In this document: positions 37,011-46,421 of the stretch, piece after piece | Numbering within the stretch: position 1 is the stretch's first letter | Layout: each line of letters starts with the position of its first letter | Assembly (NCBI RefSeq): GCF_049472135.1 | Contig: NZ_JBMOVV010000001.1 | Location: 372,001-436,000, forward strand | DNA from: Arcobacter_B sp049472135 | Lineage (GTDB): Bacteria; Campylobacterota; Campylobacteria; Campylobacterales; Arcobacteraceae | DNA: 64,000 bases | Direction: 5' to 3' | Translations under genes and position numbers: made by a program | Notes under the pieces: generated by a model | Seen by the model: only the letters and a program-made list of their open reading frames with translations | Told to the model about the DNA's origin: nothing | Database searches by the model: none

Positions 37011-37029
37011 ATAAAACTTTTCTTCTTTT
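36999..37029 (+). terminator. Terminator of the chemotaxis operon
   Basis: AAAAGAAG near the cheB stop pairs with CTTCTTTT, followed by a T-rich run. Confidence 0.65.
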
Positions 37030-37103
37030 TTAATTATTTTCAAAACATAATTTTGTTATTGTTACATAATTTGTTAGATAAATATTATTAGTTAGGATTT
37101 TTT

Positions 37104-38090
37104 TTGAAAAAAGAAAACTATTTAAAAGAAGAACTGTATAATTTAATAAGAGAAGATATTTCAATTTTTGAGTTTATTCAAGAATCAAGTTTAGATGGAA
37201 TCTGGTATTGGGATTTAGAAAACCCTCAAAATGAATGGATGAGTCCTAAATTTTGGCAAATTCTTGGATATGACCCTACTGAAATGAAACATAAATCATC
37301 AGAATGGCAAGATATTATATTTAAAGAAGATTTAGCTTTAGCTATTGAAAATTTTAACTTACACATACAAAATCCTGAACATCCTTATGATCAAATTGTT
37401 AGATACAAGCATAAAAATGGCTCTACTGTATGGATAAGATGTAGAGGTATGGCAATAAGAGATAAAGATGGAAATGCAAAAAGAATGCTTGGTGCTCATA
37501 ATGATTTAACAACTATTATGCAGTTAAGAGAAAAACTTGAAGAAAAAAAAGCCTTAGAAGAGGCAAATGAGAAGCTTTATAAAAAGGCATATGAGGACTA
37601 CTTAACAAAACTTTTTAATAGAAGAGGTTTTATAAAAAGAGTTAAGCCTATTATTGAACTCTCAAAAAGAGATAATACTCCACTAAGTTTAGCTATATTA
37701 GATTTAGATTTTTTTAAAAAAGTTAATGATACTTATGGTCATTTAGAAGGTGATGAAGTAATTAAAACTATTTCAGAAATTTTACTTGATACTTGTAGAA
37801 ACAGCGATATTATTGCTAGATATGGTGGTGAAGAATTTATAGTTCTTATGCCACAGACTGGTAAAGAAGAAGCTTTTATTGCTGTGGAGAGAATTAGACT
37901 ATATATACAAAATCATAAGATTGGAAAAATGGAAAATCAAACAATTAGTTGTGGTTTGACAAGTACTTCTCTAACAAAAGATGATAATGTTGATGATGTT
38001 TTAGATAGAATCATAAAAGAAGCAGATGATGCATTATATTATGTAAAAAATAATGGAAGAAATAGTGTAAAACATTTTAATGATTTATAA
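37104..38090 (+). CDS. PAS-GGDEF diguanylate cyclase
   Basis: A 328-residue cytoplasmic protein. A PAS domain with PAC motif covers about 20-135 (GIWYWDLENP, then RYKHKNGSTVWIRCRG). A short coiled linker leads to the GGDEF domain (about 160-328). The active site is GGEEF at 241-245 and the RxxD inhibitory site is R232-D235, five residues before. The PAS fold may bind a small ligand such as heme or flavin, but no diagnostic residue is clear. The start is TTG after GTTAGGA. Single gene, directly after the chemotaxis operon. Confidence 0.87.
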   Translation: MKKENYLKEELYNLIREDISIFEFIQESSLDGIWYWDLENPQNEWMSPKFWQILGYDPTEMKHKSSEWQDIIFKEDLALAIENFNLHIQNPEHPYDQIVRYKHKNGSTVWIRCRGMAIRDKDGNAKRMLGAHNDLTTIMQLREKLEEKKALEEANEKLYKKAYEDYLTKLFNRRGFIKRVKPIIELSKRDNTPLSLAILDLDFFKKVNDTYGHLEGDEVIKTISEILLDTCRNSDIIARYGGEEFIVLMPQTGKEEAFIAVERIRLYIQNHKIGKMENQTISCGLTSTSLTKDDNVDDVLDRIIKEADDALYYVKNNGRNSVKHFNDL

Positions 38091-38115
38091 AATAAATTAC
38101 ACTATTTAATATTAT

Positions 38116-39168
38116 TTAAAAAATGTCAGTTGTTTTTTCTAGTTTATCTTTATCAAAGTGAGTATAAATTCTTGAAGTATTAATATCTGCATGACCTAAA
38201 GACTCTTGCACTAAAATTAAATCTTTATTTTTTTGATAAAGTAGGGTAGCAAAAGTATGTCTTAACATATGTGCCCCATTCTTTTCTTTTCTTATTCCAA
38301 CACTAAGAAGAATTTTCTCTACAATGCTACTTATATATGCTTGGCTTAAAGCTTTTCCTTTTTGATTGCAAAATAAAAGATTATTTTCACAACATTTTAT
38401 ATCTAACCATTCATTTAAATCGCTTTTTATGATATTTTCTTTTATCATTACAACTCTAGGTTTATTTCCTTTTCCTCTTACTTGTATAATATATGCATCA
38501 CCATCTTTGTTGAAATCTTTTAAATCTATATTTATAGCTTCACTAACCCTAATGCCTGTATAAAGAATAGTTTTTATTACTAGTCTATTTCTTGCTGCAA
38601 CTTTTGAACTAAAAGGATACTCGTTTATACCTTCAATAAATCGTTTAACTTCATCTTTTTGCATGAAAGAGGGCAGTTTAGTACCACTTTTCCCAGATAA
38701 TCCACCCCAGTTTTTAAGCTCAATTCCATATCTATAAACATAGCTATTATCTTCTTCATTTTGTTTATCGATATAACCAAAAAAAGTAACAAGGCTTATT
38801 CTATAATTTTTTTTTGTAGCATCTGATAATCTACTTGTTTCAGTTGCTAGGAAATCACTTAACAGTTCTTCATCAATTTCTTTCATTGAAGAAGCACCAA
38901 AGTTAATCATAAATCTGTATAGCTTTTCAAGGGGTATATAGTATACATGAATACTATTTATCCCAATATTCCTAACTTCTTTAACTGTAAGTTTTAAATC
39001 ATCTATAGATTTATATCCAGTAATTAGTTCTTTTAGAATTATGGCTAATCTATCTTTATCTTTAACTTGTCTATTAGATAAACTTGTGATTTTACTTCTT
39101 ATAAACCTTGATAACCAGAATAAATAAGTATCACTAAATGTTGTTTCACAATCTAATGGATATTTCAC
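38116..39168 (-). CDS. xerH: Chromosome dimer resolvase XerH
   Basis: A 350-residue tyrosine recombinase. It matches the Campylobacterota XerH type in the N-terminal region (SLSNRQVKDKDR), TKKNYRISL and the C-terminus (NGAHMLRHTFATLLYQK, LGHADINTSRIYTHFDK). Catalytic residues: R207, K233, H300, R303, H326 and Y335. XerH acts alone at difH, under FtsK control, to resolve chromosome dimers and helps segregation in Helicobacter. A dif-like palindrome lies just upstream of its start. It is not a phage integrase, as it lacks an arm-binding domain. Confidence 0.9.
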   Translation of the reverse strand: MKYPLDCETTFSDTYLFWLSRFIRSKITSLSNRQVKDKDRLAIILKELITGYKSIDDLKLTVKEVRNIGINSIHVYYIPLEKLYRFMINFGASSMKEIDEELLSDFLATETSRLSDATKKNYRISLVTFFGYIDKQNEEDNSYVYRYGIELKNWGGLSGKSGTKLPSFMQKDEVKRFIEGINEYPFSSKVAARNRLVIKTILYTGIRVSEAINIDLKDFNKDGDAYIIQVRGKGNKPRVVMIKENIIKSDLNEWLDIKCCENNLLFCNQKGKALSQAYISSIVEKILLSVGIRKEKNGAHMLRHTFATLLYQKNKDLILVQESLGHADINTSRIYTHFDKDKLEKTTDIF

Positions 39169-39189
39169 TATATACCTTTAATTTAATAT

Positions 39190-39222
39190 TTTACTTTTGG
39201 AAACTATAATTTCCAAACTTTT
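39190..39222. other. Candidate difH site
   Basis: TTTGGAAA and TTTCCAAA (39196-39203 and 39210-39217) form perfect arms around the six-base centre CTATAA. This is the layout of a Xer recombination site, and difH of Campylobacterota is normally found beside xerH, as here (about 28 bases from its start). The arms are 8 bases rather than 11, and I could not compare with a verified difH consensus, so an operator for xerH is an alternative. Confidence 0.5.
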
Positions 39223-39261
39223 ATATTTATGCTTTTGGTTACCTCTTTAATAGATTGCAGC

Positions 39262-39540
39262 TTACCAAAAACTTCCTGTTTCATAAGGATTTTCTTTTTG
39301 TGTGTCTAATTCTAAATATATATTATCACTATAATCCATGTATAAACTATAATCCCCTATGTAAACACTTTTTTCGATTTGTGATTTATTTAAATAAGCA
39401 TCTTCGCTATATTCGCTTAAGTTCGTAAGATAGTATTCTACCATTGAAGGTGCCATATTATTTACGGCATCTTCTAGGCAGTTGAAGTCATTAACTCCAA
39501 AAGTATTATACAAAGAATTTTTATTTAATAGTATTGTCAT
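39262..39540 (-). CDS. Hypothetical protein (92 aa)
   Basis: A 92-residue acidic protein rich in Tyr, Asn and Ser (starts MTILLNKNSLYNTFGVNDF), with no signal peptide, membrane helix or known motif. It lies 14 bases after the coiled-coil gene 39555-40103 and probably shares its transcript. An AAAAGAT-type weak ribosome site precedes the ATG. I do not recognise the family. Confidence 0.55.
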   Translation of the reverse strand: MTILLNKNSLYNTFGVNDFNCLEDAVNNMAPSMVEYYLTNLSEYSEDAYLNKSQIEKSVYIGDYSLYMDYSDNIYLELDTQKENPYETGSFW

Positions 39541-39554
39541 TTTATCTTTTCAAT

Positions 39555-40103
39555 TTATTTATTAAATCCATTTAACAATGAGGCCATTCTATTCAAATCA
39601 ATTTTATTGTCATTAGAGTCATCTTCTTTACGCTCTTCCACTTTTAAGCCAAGATTATCAAAGGAGCTTAAGGCACTATTATTTGATTCACCCTCTTCTT
39701 CATCTTTATCATTATCTTGTTGTGTGTTTTGTTTATTGTTAAAACTACTTGAGTTATTGTTGTAATTATTTGAACTATTGTTATTTGTAGAATTTTCATC
39801 TTTTTTGTCTTTATCGTTATCATCATCACTTTTTGAGTTTAATAAAGATTCAATTTTTCCTAACATAGATGAAATATTTGAGTTGTCTTTTTCTTTATGT
39901 TCATTGAACTCTTCTAAATTACTCTCTAATTCCATTTTACTTAACTCTAATTCTTCTTTAGCAGACTCTAATTCTAAAACTTCATCTTCTAATTCAGTTA
40001 TTCTATTTTTTAAATTTTCATTATCATTTTGAAGCTCTTCATATGCATTTATTAGTGTATTTAAAGCATTGTTTAATTTTGAAATTGTTTCTGCATTTGT
40101 CAT
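39555..40103 (-). CDS. Hypothetical coiled-coil protein with Asn-rich tract
   Basis: A 182-residue acidic protein. Residues about 5-85 form a strong heptad coiled coil (rich in Leu, Glu, Asn). A low-complexity stretch of Asp, Lys, Asn and Ser covers about 90-145, with runs of Asn, and a less repetitive tail follows to 182. No enzymatic motif is visible. The coiled coil and disordered middle suggest a scaffold or adaptor role, but nothing identifies the partner. The downstream 92-residue gene is likely co-transcribed. Its ribosome site is AAGGA. Confidence 0.6.
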   Translation of the reverse strand: MTNAETISKLNNALNTLINAYEELQNDNENLKNRITELEDEVLELESAKEELELSKMELESNLEEFNEHKEKDNSNISSMLGKIESLLNSKSDDDNDKDKKDENSTNNNSSNNYNNNSSSFNNKQNTQQDNDKDEEEGESNNSALSSFDNLGLKVEERKEDDSNDNKIDLNRMASLLNGFNK

Positions 40104-40154
40104 TGTTATAAAATCCTTGTTTGTATTATAATTAAAAGTGTATTATTGCAAATT

Positions 40155-42128
40155 TTAGCTAATAATTCCATCAATTTTTAATAAAGAATCAACACTTGCT
40201 TGTCTTTGTGCAAAATCAAAGAATAATTCATCCATATTTTTTGAACCACCCTTACTTAATATTGTATCTTTATACTTAACTGCAAGCTCTTTGTTAAATA
40301 CATTTCCTGAATCTAAGAACATATAAAATGCATCTGCACTTAAAACTTCAGCCCACTTATAAGAATAGTACCCAGCAGCATATCCCCCTGCAAAAATATG
40401 AGAGAATCCATTTTGGAATTTATTGTACTTAGGTGGTGTAATTGCAGCAAACTCTTTTCTTACATTATCTAATACATCTTGAACTTCTTCTTCAGTTTTG
40501 TATAGCTTTTGATGTACTTTAAAATCAAACAGTGCAAATTCAACTTGTCTTACTAATGCTAACGATGATTGGAAGTTCTTAGCTTTGATTATTCTTTCTA
40601 TAGCTGCATCATCTAAAACCTCTTTTGTTTCATAATGTTTTGCAAATAGTTTTAAAATATCTTTATCATAAGAGAAATACTCTAAGAATTGTGATGGAAA
40701 TTCAACAGTATCCCAAGCAACACCTGAAATACCACTTACATATGCTTCAGTAACCTCACTTAATAAATGATGTAGAGCATGTCCCATCTCATGAAATAGT
40801 GTAACAACATCAGAGTGTCTAAGTAGTGATGGTGTAGTTTCAGTTGATTGTGGGAAATTACATACAATATAAGCAGTAGGAAGATGAGTTATACCTTTTG
40901 AATCAGTATAGTGTGAATGCCAGTTATTCATCCAAGCACCCCCTCTTTTATCTTTTCTTGCTTCTAAGTCTAAATAGATTCTAGATTTTAGTTCTGAATT
41001 TGAACTTATATTATAAACTTTAACTTTTTCATCCCAAGCAGGGGCATTAACTTTTTCAAATTTAATATCAAAGATTTTATTTAAGAAATCAAAGAAACCA
41101 TTTAGAACTGATTCTTGTTCAAAATATGGTCTATAATACTCTTCATCTAAATCATATTTAGCTTTCTTTAATTTTTCTGAGTAATAAGCCATATCTGATG
41201 ATCTAAATTCATCATTAGAGATACCATCTTCTAAAGCTATTTGTTTTATCTCTTCTAACTCTTCTTTTGCTTTAGCTTTTCCTTTATGACCCAACTCTTC
41301 TAAAAATGATACAACTTCTTCTTCTGTTTTTGCCATTTTTGTTGATAAAGAGTATTGAGCATAACAATCAAAACCTAAAATTTTTACTTTTTCATCTTTC
41401 AGTTCTAATATCTCTTCAATAATTTTTCCATTTTGGGGTGCTCTTGTACAATAAGCTTTATAAATCTCTTCTCTTTTCTCTCTAGAAGTACCATATGTAA
41501 TATATGCTAAGTAAGATGGAATTTGTAAAGTAAATTTATATTTTGTTTTTCCATCTTCTTCAACTTTTGCTAATTCTAAATCTGATTTTGGAATCTCTTT
41601 TACATCTTCAAAATCTTCAATTATCATTTCCCATGAATTTGTAGCATCTAATAAGTTTAGAGAAAACTTTTGTGATAGTTCTCCTAGTTTTAAATTAAGC
41701 TCTTCAAGTCTTTTCTTTTTATTATTATCTAAGTGGCAACCTGATAATTTAAAGTCTCTAATTTCATTTTCTAAAACTTTTAATTGTATATTGCTTAATA
41801 TACTTTTTTCTTTAGACTGTATATCTATTAAAGCACTATAAATATTTTCATTTTGACCTATTTCAGTTTCATACTTTGAGATGATAGGAAGACAATCTTC
41901 ATATACTTTTCTCGTTATTTCTGAGTTCTTTACTGAATCAATATGAAAAATAGGAGTTAAAAAATCATTAATACTCTCCCCTATTTCTTGATATGGTGTA
42001 ACAAAATTTTTATATGTTTTTTCTTCTATATTTAATAAGTCATTTATTTTTGTTCTACTTTCATTAAGTAGTTTTTCTAATATATTTTTTGAATCTTCTA
42101 AGTTTTCTAAATTAAAATCTTTAAACAT
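40155..42128 (-). CDS. M3 family oligopeptidase (PrlC/OpdA-like)
   Basis: A 657-residue zinc metallopeptidase of family M3, with HEMGHALHHLL (zinc motif HEMGH) near residue 450 and the downstream Glu segment TVEFPSQFLEYF. The sequence GGYAAGYYSYKWAEVLSAD near 613-631 is the conserved C-terminal helix of the family. These cytoplasmic enzymes degrade short peptides, including signal peptide fragments. Length matches. It lies 11 bases after prmC on the same strand and is probably co-transcribed with it. Confidence 0.92.
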   Translation of the reverse strand: MFKDFNLENLEDSKNILEKLLNESRTKINDLLNIEEKTYKNFVTPYQEIGESINDFLTPIFHIDSVKNSEITRKVYEDCLPIISKYETEIGQNENIYSALIDIQSKEKSILSNIQLKVLENEIRDFKLSGCHLDNNKKKRLEELNLKLGELSQKFSLNLLDATNSWEMIIEDFEDVKEIPKSDLELAKVEEDGKTKYKFTLQIPSYLAYITYGTSREKREEIYKAYCTRAPQNGKIIEEILELKDEKVKILGFDCYAQYSLSTKMAKTEEEVVSFLEELGHKGKAKAKEELEEIKQIALEDGISNDEFRSSDMAYYSEKLKKAKYDLDEEYYRPYFEQESVLNGFFDFLNKIFDIKFEKVNAPAWDEKVKVYNISSNSELKSRIYLDLEARKDKRGGAWMNNWHSHYTDSKGITHLPTAYIVCNFPQSTETTPSLLRHSDVVTLFHEMGHALHHLLSEVTEAYVSGISGVAWDTVEFPSQFLEYFSYDKDILKLFAKHYETKEVLDDAAIERIIKAKNFQSSLALVRQVEFALFDFKVHQKLYKTEEEVQDVLDNVRKEFAAITPPKYNKFQNGFSHIFAGGYAAGYYSYKWAEVLSADAFYMFLDSGNVFNKELAVKYKDTILSKGGSKNMDELFFDFAQRQASVDSLLKIDGIIS

Positions 42129-42139
42129 TTATTCTCCTT

Positions 42140-42964
42140 TTATTTTTTAAATTGTATTGTGAAACCTCTATCAAACTTTTCATAGTCTTGATAGAAACTA
42201 TATTCTTTAATATTAAACTTTTTGAAATACTCTTCTAATGGTTTCTTTTGATCATATCCCATTTCACATAATAAATACTCAATATCTCTTTTGTTTGTTT
42301 CATCTATTATGTCTTTTAGAAGCTCATCTCCAATCTTTCCTCCAAATAATGCATTTGAGGGTTCATATTTTACATTTTCAGGAAGTTTATAATCATCTGC
42401 AATATATGGAGGGTTTGATATAGTCATATCTATATTTTCATCAACCTTTTCATATAGATTACTTAGTCTAAACTCTATTTTATGTTCAACATTATGTTTC
42501 TTTGCATTTTGTTTTGCTAATTCAATTGCTTTTTCATTTATATCTACAGCAATTATAGAAATATCTTCTATTAATAAGGCTAACATCACTGAAATTATTC
42601 CAGAACCTGTTCCTATTTCTAATACTTTAAAAGCTCTATTTTCTTTTTTTATAATTTCTACAGCATTTTCTACAAGAATTTCTGTTTCTGGTCTTGGTAT
42701 TAATACACCATCTTTTACAATGAAGTTTTCACCATAAAAAGTGGCTTTATTTATTAGATACTCTATTGGATAGTTTGTTTCTCTTTTTTTGATTAGTTTT
42801 TCTAACTCTTTTTCTTTTGTAAACTCTTCATTATAATTTAAATGAAGCCAAATAGTATTTCTATCTAATAAATGCATCATTAATATCTCTACTTCTTTAG
42901 CTGGAATATGTGTTACATATTTCAATCTTGAAGAGTATTTTTTAATAGTTTCTTTTATTGTCAT
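42140..42964 (-). CDS. prmC: Release factor glutamine methyltransferase PrmC
   Basis: A 274-residue S-adenosylmethionine-dependent methyltransferase that modifies the GGQ glutamine of release factors. The N-terminal helical domain (about 1-80) is followed by a Rossmann-like domain with EIGTGSGIISVML near 115-127 and the catalytic NPPY in MTISNPPYI near 187. Length is normal. It starts an apparent two-gene unit with the M3 peptidase; hemW lies upstream, 48 bases away. Confidence 0.93.
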   Translation of the reverse strand: MTIKETIKKYSSRLKYVTHIPAKEVEILMMHLLDRNTIWLHLNYNEEFTKEKELEKLIKKRETNYPIEYLINKATFYGENFIVKDGVLIPRPETEILVENAVEIIKKENRAFKVLEIGTGSGIISVMLALLIEDISIIAVDINEKAIELAKQNAKKHNVEHKIEFRLSNLYEKVDENIDMTISNPPYIADDYKLPENVKYEPSNALFGGKIGDELLKDIIDETNKRDIEYLLCEMGYDQKKPLEEYFKKFNIKEYSFYQDYEKFDRGFTIQFKK

Positions 42965-43012
42965 AATTTTTCAATCCTTTAAAACTTGTAATTATAGTAA
43001 AAACAGTTTTTA

Positions 43013-44080
43013 TTACCCTAAAATATATAAAGCAAGCTCATCTGAAAGTAAAAACTCTATGTTATATATCCTATTCTCTTTTCTCTCAAGTTTACCATAC
43101 TCTAATAAGTCTTTTATTTTCTCAAGTTCATTTTCGTTAAATATTGATAAGTCAACACCATTTGAACATCTAAATCCTAAAAGAGTTTTTTCTGTTTTTA
43201 TATCATCTAAACTTAACTCTTCAAGTTCAATATTTAGTGGATTCTCAATATATTCTTCAATTGATTTTGTTGGATATCTTCTTTTATTTTCATAATAACC
43301 AACAGCTCCTGCTCCAATACCTAAATACTCTTTATGTTCCCAGTAACCATAGTTGTGTTTTGATTCAAACTCTTTAGCTTTAGCAAAATTTGAGATTTCA
43401 TATTGTTTAAAACCTTTTGAATGAATATAATCAAAAATCTCTTTTGATAACTCTTCATCATCAATCTTTACACTACTTCTATCAAAGAATTTTGTACCTT
43501 CTTCTATAGTTAAAGAGTATGCACTTAAATGAGTTATAGGTAGTGAAAAAGCAGTATCAAAATCCTCTTTCATTGAAGATAGAGTATCTCCTTGTACACC
43601 ATATATAATATCGCAATTAACACCATTAAAACCTATACAATTGGCATTTTGTATAGCTTTTATAGCACTTTTACTATTATGCGAACGACCTAGAAACTTT
43701 AGTTTATCTTGATGGAAACTTTGTACTCCAAAACTAATTCTATTTACTCCTAAATCATACATTCCTTTTTGCCATTCAAAGGATGCAGAGTTTGGATTTG
43801 CTTCAGTTGTTATTTCAGCATTCTTTTTTAAATAAGGTTTTATTAACTCAAAAACCTCTTCATATTCGTGGAATTTTATTGTTGATGGAGTTCCTCCTCC
43901 AATAAAAACAGTTTCTATTTCTTTACTATTTTTATCAACATAATTTTGTAACTCATGTTTTAATTGTTTTTTTAAGGCCTTCATATACTCCTTTTTTAGG
44001 TGAAACCTATCTGTATAGGAGTTGAAAGCACAATAAAAGCACTTACTGTCACAAAATGGTATGTGTATGTATAAAAGCAA
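43013..44080 (-). CDS. hemW: Radical SAM heme chaperone HemW
   Basis: A 355-residue radical SAM protein starting MLLYIHIPFCDSKCFYCAF, with the CxxxCxxC cluster motif at C9, C14 and C17 region and a further Cys-free HemW-type N-terminus. The family was long annotated as oxygen-independent coproporphyrinogen oxidase (HemN-like), but HemW members bind heme and deliver it to acceptors. FIGGGTPSTI near 60 and ISFGVQSFHQDKLKFLGR near 134 are typical. It is divergent from rppH. Confidence 0.87.
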   Translation of the reverse strand: MLLYIHIPFCDSKCFYCAFNSYTDRFHLKKEYMKALKKQLKHELQNYVDKNSKEIETVFIGGGTPSTIKFHEYEEVFELIKPYLKKNAEITTEANPNSASFEWQKGMYDLGVNRISFGVQSFHQDKLKFLGRSHNSKSAIKAIQNANCIGFNGVNCDIIYGVQGDTLSSMKEDFDTAFSLPITHLSAYSLTIEEGTKFFDRSSVKIDDEELSKEIFDYIHSKGFKQYEISNFAKAKEFESKHNYGYWEHKEYLGIGAGAVGYYENKRRYPTKSIEEYIENPLNIELEELSLDDIKTEKTLLGFRCSNGVDLSIFNENELEKIKDLLEYGKLERKENRIYNIEFLLSDELALYILG

Positions 44081-44099
44081 TTTTTAATCCTAGTAATTA

Positions 44100-44105
44100 T
44101 ATAAT
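44100..44105 (+). promoter_or_regulatory. Probable -10 box of the rppH-lysC-hobA-holB-folP run
   Basis: TATAAT lies about 31 bases before the rppH ATG, with AAGGGAAAA as ribosome site. The following genes run closely on the same strand up to folP. Confidence 0.5.
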
Positions 44106-44135
44106 ATCGGGCTAATTATAAGGGAAAATATATTT

Positions 44136-44633
44136 ATGACTGATAAAAACGAGAAAAAAACAAATAATGAGAACAAAAATTTTAGACCGAACGTAGCAGC
44201 AATTGTACTATCAGCAAAATACCCTCATACATGTGAAATTTTTATTGCTTCAAGGACTGATGTAGAAAATGCATGGCAATTTCCTCAAGGTGGTATAGAT
44301 GATGGAGAGAGTGCAAAAGAGGCATTATTTAGAGAACTAGAAGAAGAAATAGGCACAAGAGAAGTAGAGATTATTGCAGAGTATCCAAAATGGGTATCTT
44401 ATGAGTTCCCTCCTGCAATTGCAAAAAAAATGCAACCTTATGATGGTCAAATACAAAAATATTTTTTAGTAAAACTAAAAAAAGGTGCAAAGATAGACAT
44501 AAATACAGAAATTCCTGAGTTTAGTGAATATAAATTTGTACCAACAAAAAATATATACGATTATATAACCTTTTTTAAAAGAACTGTTTATAAACAAGTT
44601 TTAAAATATTTTAGAAATGAAGGTTATATTTAA
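44136..44633 (+). CDS. rppH: RNA pyrophosphohydrolase RppH
   Basis: A 165-residue Nudix hydrolase. The Nudix box GGIDDGESAKEALFRELEEE (continuing IGT) spans about residues 51-73 and fits GX5EX7REUXEEXGU. It removes pyrophosphate from the 5' end of mRNA and so triggers decay; the FRPNVAAIVLSAKYP start and WQFPQGGID are typical of RppH/NudH. In Campylobacterota it is often next to the aspartate kinase gene, as here (17 bases). Confidence 0.92.
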   Translation: MTDKNEKKTNNENKNFRPNVAAIVLSAKYPHTCEIFIASRTDVENAWQFPQGGIDDGESAKEALFRELEEEIGTREVEIIAEYPKWVSYEFPPAIAKKMQPYDGQIQKYFLVKLKKGAKIDINTEIPEFSEYKFVPTKNIYDYITFFKRTVYKQVLKYFRNEGYI

Positions 44634-44650
44634 GAAGGATAAAGAGTTAG

Positions 44651-45862
44651 ATGTTAAAAGTACTTAAGTTTGGTGGAACAAGTGTAGGAACACTTGATAG
44701 AATTCAAAACGTTGCGAATATTATTAAAAAGATTAAAGACGAAGGTCATGACGTAATTGCTGTAGTTTCAGCTATGAGTGGTGAAACAAATAAGTTAATT
44801 GAATATGCTAATAGTTTCTCTAATGATCCTAAGGCTGATGAAATGGATATGCTTTTAAGTTCAGGAGAGAGAGTTACATCTGCCCTACTTTCTATTGCAT
44901 TAAATGAACAAGGATACAAAGCTTGTTCTATGAGTGGTAGACAAGCAGGTATTGTTACTGATAATGCTCACACAAAAGCTAGAATTGAAGCTATTGATAC
45001 AAAATCAATGAAAGATGCTATTAGTGATGGTAATGTAATTATTGTTGCAGGTTTCCAAGGTGTTGCACAAGACACAAATAGAGTTTCTACTTTAGGTAGA
45101 GGTGGAAGTGACTTAACTGCAGTTGCTATTGCAGGAGCAATTAATGCAGATGTTTGTGAGATTTATACAGATGTTGATGGTATTTATACTACTGATCCTA
45201 GAATTGAACCAAAAGCTAAAAAACTAGACAAGATTTCATATGATGAGATGTTAGAATTAGCTAGTTTAGGGGCAAAAGTTTTACAAAATAGATCAGTTGA
45301 AATGGCAAAAAAATTAAACGTAAATTTAGTATCAAGAAGTAGCTTCACTCCTGAAGTTGAAGGTACATTAATAACAAAGGAAGAAAATATTATGGAAAAA
45401 CCAGTTGTAAGTGGTATTGCTTTAGATAAAAATCAAATAAGAGTAGGAATGTATGGTGTAACTGATAAACCAGGTATCGCAGCAGCTATTTTTACTTCAC
45501 TTGCAGATAGTAATATTAATGTTGATATGATAGTTCAAACAGTTGGTGTTGATGGAACAACTGATTTAGACTTTACTATTCCAACAACAGATTTTGAAGC
45601 TTGTAAAAAAGTTATGGAAAAATTTAAGGGTGATGCACAAAATATAGATTACAATGACTCAATTTGTAAAGTATCAATTGTTGGTGTTGGTATGAAATCA
45701 CACACAGGTGTTGCTTCTAAAGCATTCTCAACATTAGCATCTGAAAATATCAATATTAGAATCATCTCTACTTCTGAAATTAAAATTTCAATGATAATTG
45801 AAGAAAAATATGCAGAACTAGCTGTTAGATCTTTACATGAAGCATACGAACTGGATAAATAA
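44651..45862 (+). CDS. lysC: Aspartate kinase
   Basis: A 403-residue aspartokinase for the lysine, threonine, methionine and diaminopimelate pathway. The catalytic part begins LKVLKFGGTSVGTLDRI and includes TLGRGGSDLTAVAIAGAI near 158-175. Two ACT domains (about 265-335 and 345-400) provide feedback control by lysine and/or threonine. It is followed at 2 bases by hobA, the same order as in other Campylobacterota. Confidence 0.94.
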   Translation: MLKVLKFGGTSVGTLDRIQNVANIIKKIKDEGHDVIAVVSAMSGETNKLIEYANSFSNDPKADEMDMLLSSGERVTSALLSIALNEQGYKACSMSGRQAGIVTDNAHTKARIEAIDTKSMKDAISDGNVIIVAGFQGVAQDTNRVSTLGRGGSDLTAVAIAGAINADVCEIYTDVDGIYTTDPRIEPKAKKLDKISYDEMLELASLGAKVLQNRSVEMAKKLNVNLVSRSSFTPEVEGTLITKEENIMEKPVVSGIALDKNQIRVGMYGVTDKPGIAAAIFTSLADSNINVDMIVQTVGVDGTTDLDFTIPTTDFEACKKVMEKFKGDAQNIDYNDSICKVSIVGVGMKSHTGVASKAFSTLASENINIRIISTSEIKISMIIEEKYAELAVRSLHEAYELDK

Positions 45863-45864
45863 CA

Positions 45865-46416
45865 GTGCAAGAGTTTTTAAACTGGACAGTTGATTCAATT
45901 AGGGAAGATAGACTTATCTCTCCTTGGTTGGAAGAAAAAAAGTATGAATGGACACCTTTAGTATCAAAGAATATTGTAAATCTTTTAGAAAAAGGATGTT
46001 CAGTAATTGTTTTAACTGATAATGAAAGAGAATGGTACTTAGAGTATATTTTAACTCACATTAACTCTCCTAAGTTAAATAGACCATTTTTGCCTTTTTA
46101 TGATTTTAAATCATTTTATAAATATATAGATAATATAAAATCAGATGATGATATTGCATATATTAAAGATATGTTAAATATCTCTTTTCCTAATGGGTAT
46201 GTATTTTGGTATATTGGAAAAAGCCAAGATCCAAGAGCAATAATTCCAAAGGTTTCTAAAAACTCATTTTTATGGTTATTTGATGAAGAAAAGCAAGATG
46301 CTTTTAATCTAAGAAGTACTGACGAAGCATTAGATATGAAACTACTGCAAATGTTTAGATTATATAATAAAACAGTAAGTGCAGCACTATTCGCACAAAT
46401 AAATGTGGAAAATTAA
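45865..46416 (+). CDS. hobA: DnaA-binding initiation factor HobA
   Basis: A 183-residue HobA-family protein (starts MQEFLNWTVDSIREDRLISP). HobA binds domain I of DnaA and promotes oligomerisation at oriC; it is confined to Campylobacterota and is structurally like DiaA. The GTG start lies 2 bases after the lysC stop. It is followed by holB. The gene is a good marker for the phylum. Confidence 0.9.
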   Translation: MQEFLNWTVDSIREDRLISPWLEEKKYEWTPLVSKNIVNLLEKGCSVIVLTDNEREWYLEYILTHINSPKLNRPFLPFYDFKSFYKYIDNIKSDDDIAYIKDMLNISFPNGYVFWYIGKSQDPRAIIPKVSKNSFLWLFDEEKQDAFNLRSTDEALDMKLLQMFRLYNKTVSAALFAQINVEN

Positions 46417-46421
46417 AGTTA

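Noticed and set aside
38116..39168. Second phage integrase
   Set aside because: Sequence matches the XerH type across its length, has no arm-binding domain, and no phage genes adjoin it.
39700..39840. CRISPR-like or satellite repeat
   Set aside because: The repetitive look comes from Asn, Asp and Ser codons in the low-complexity part of the coiled-coil gene; there is no regular repeat-spacer pattern.
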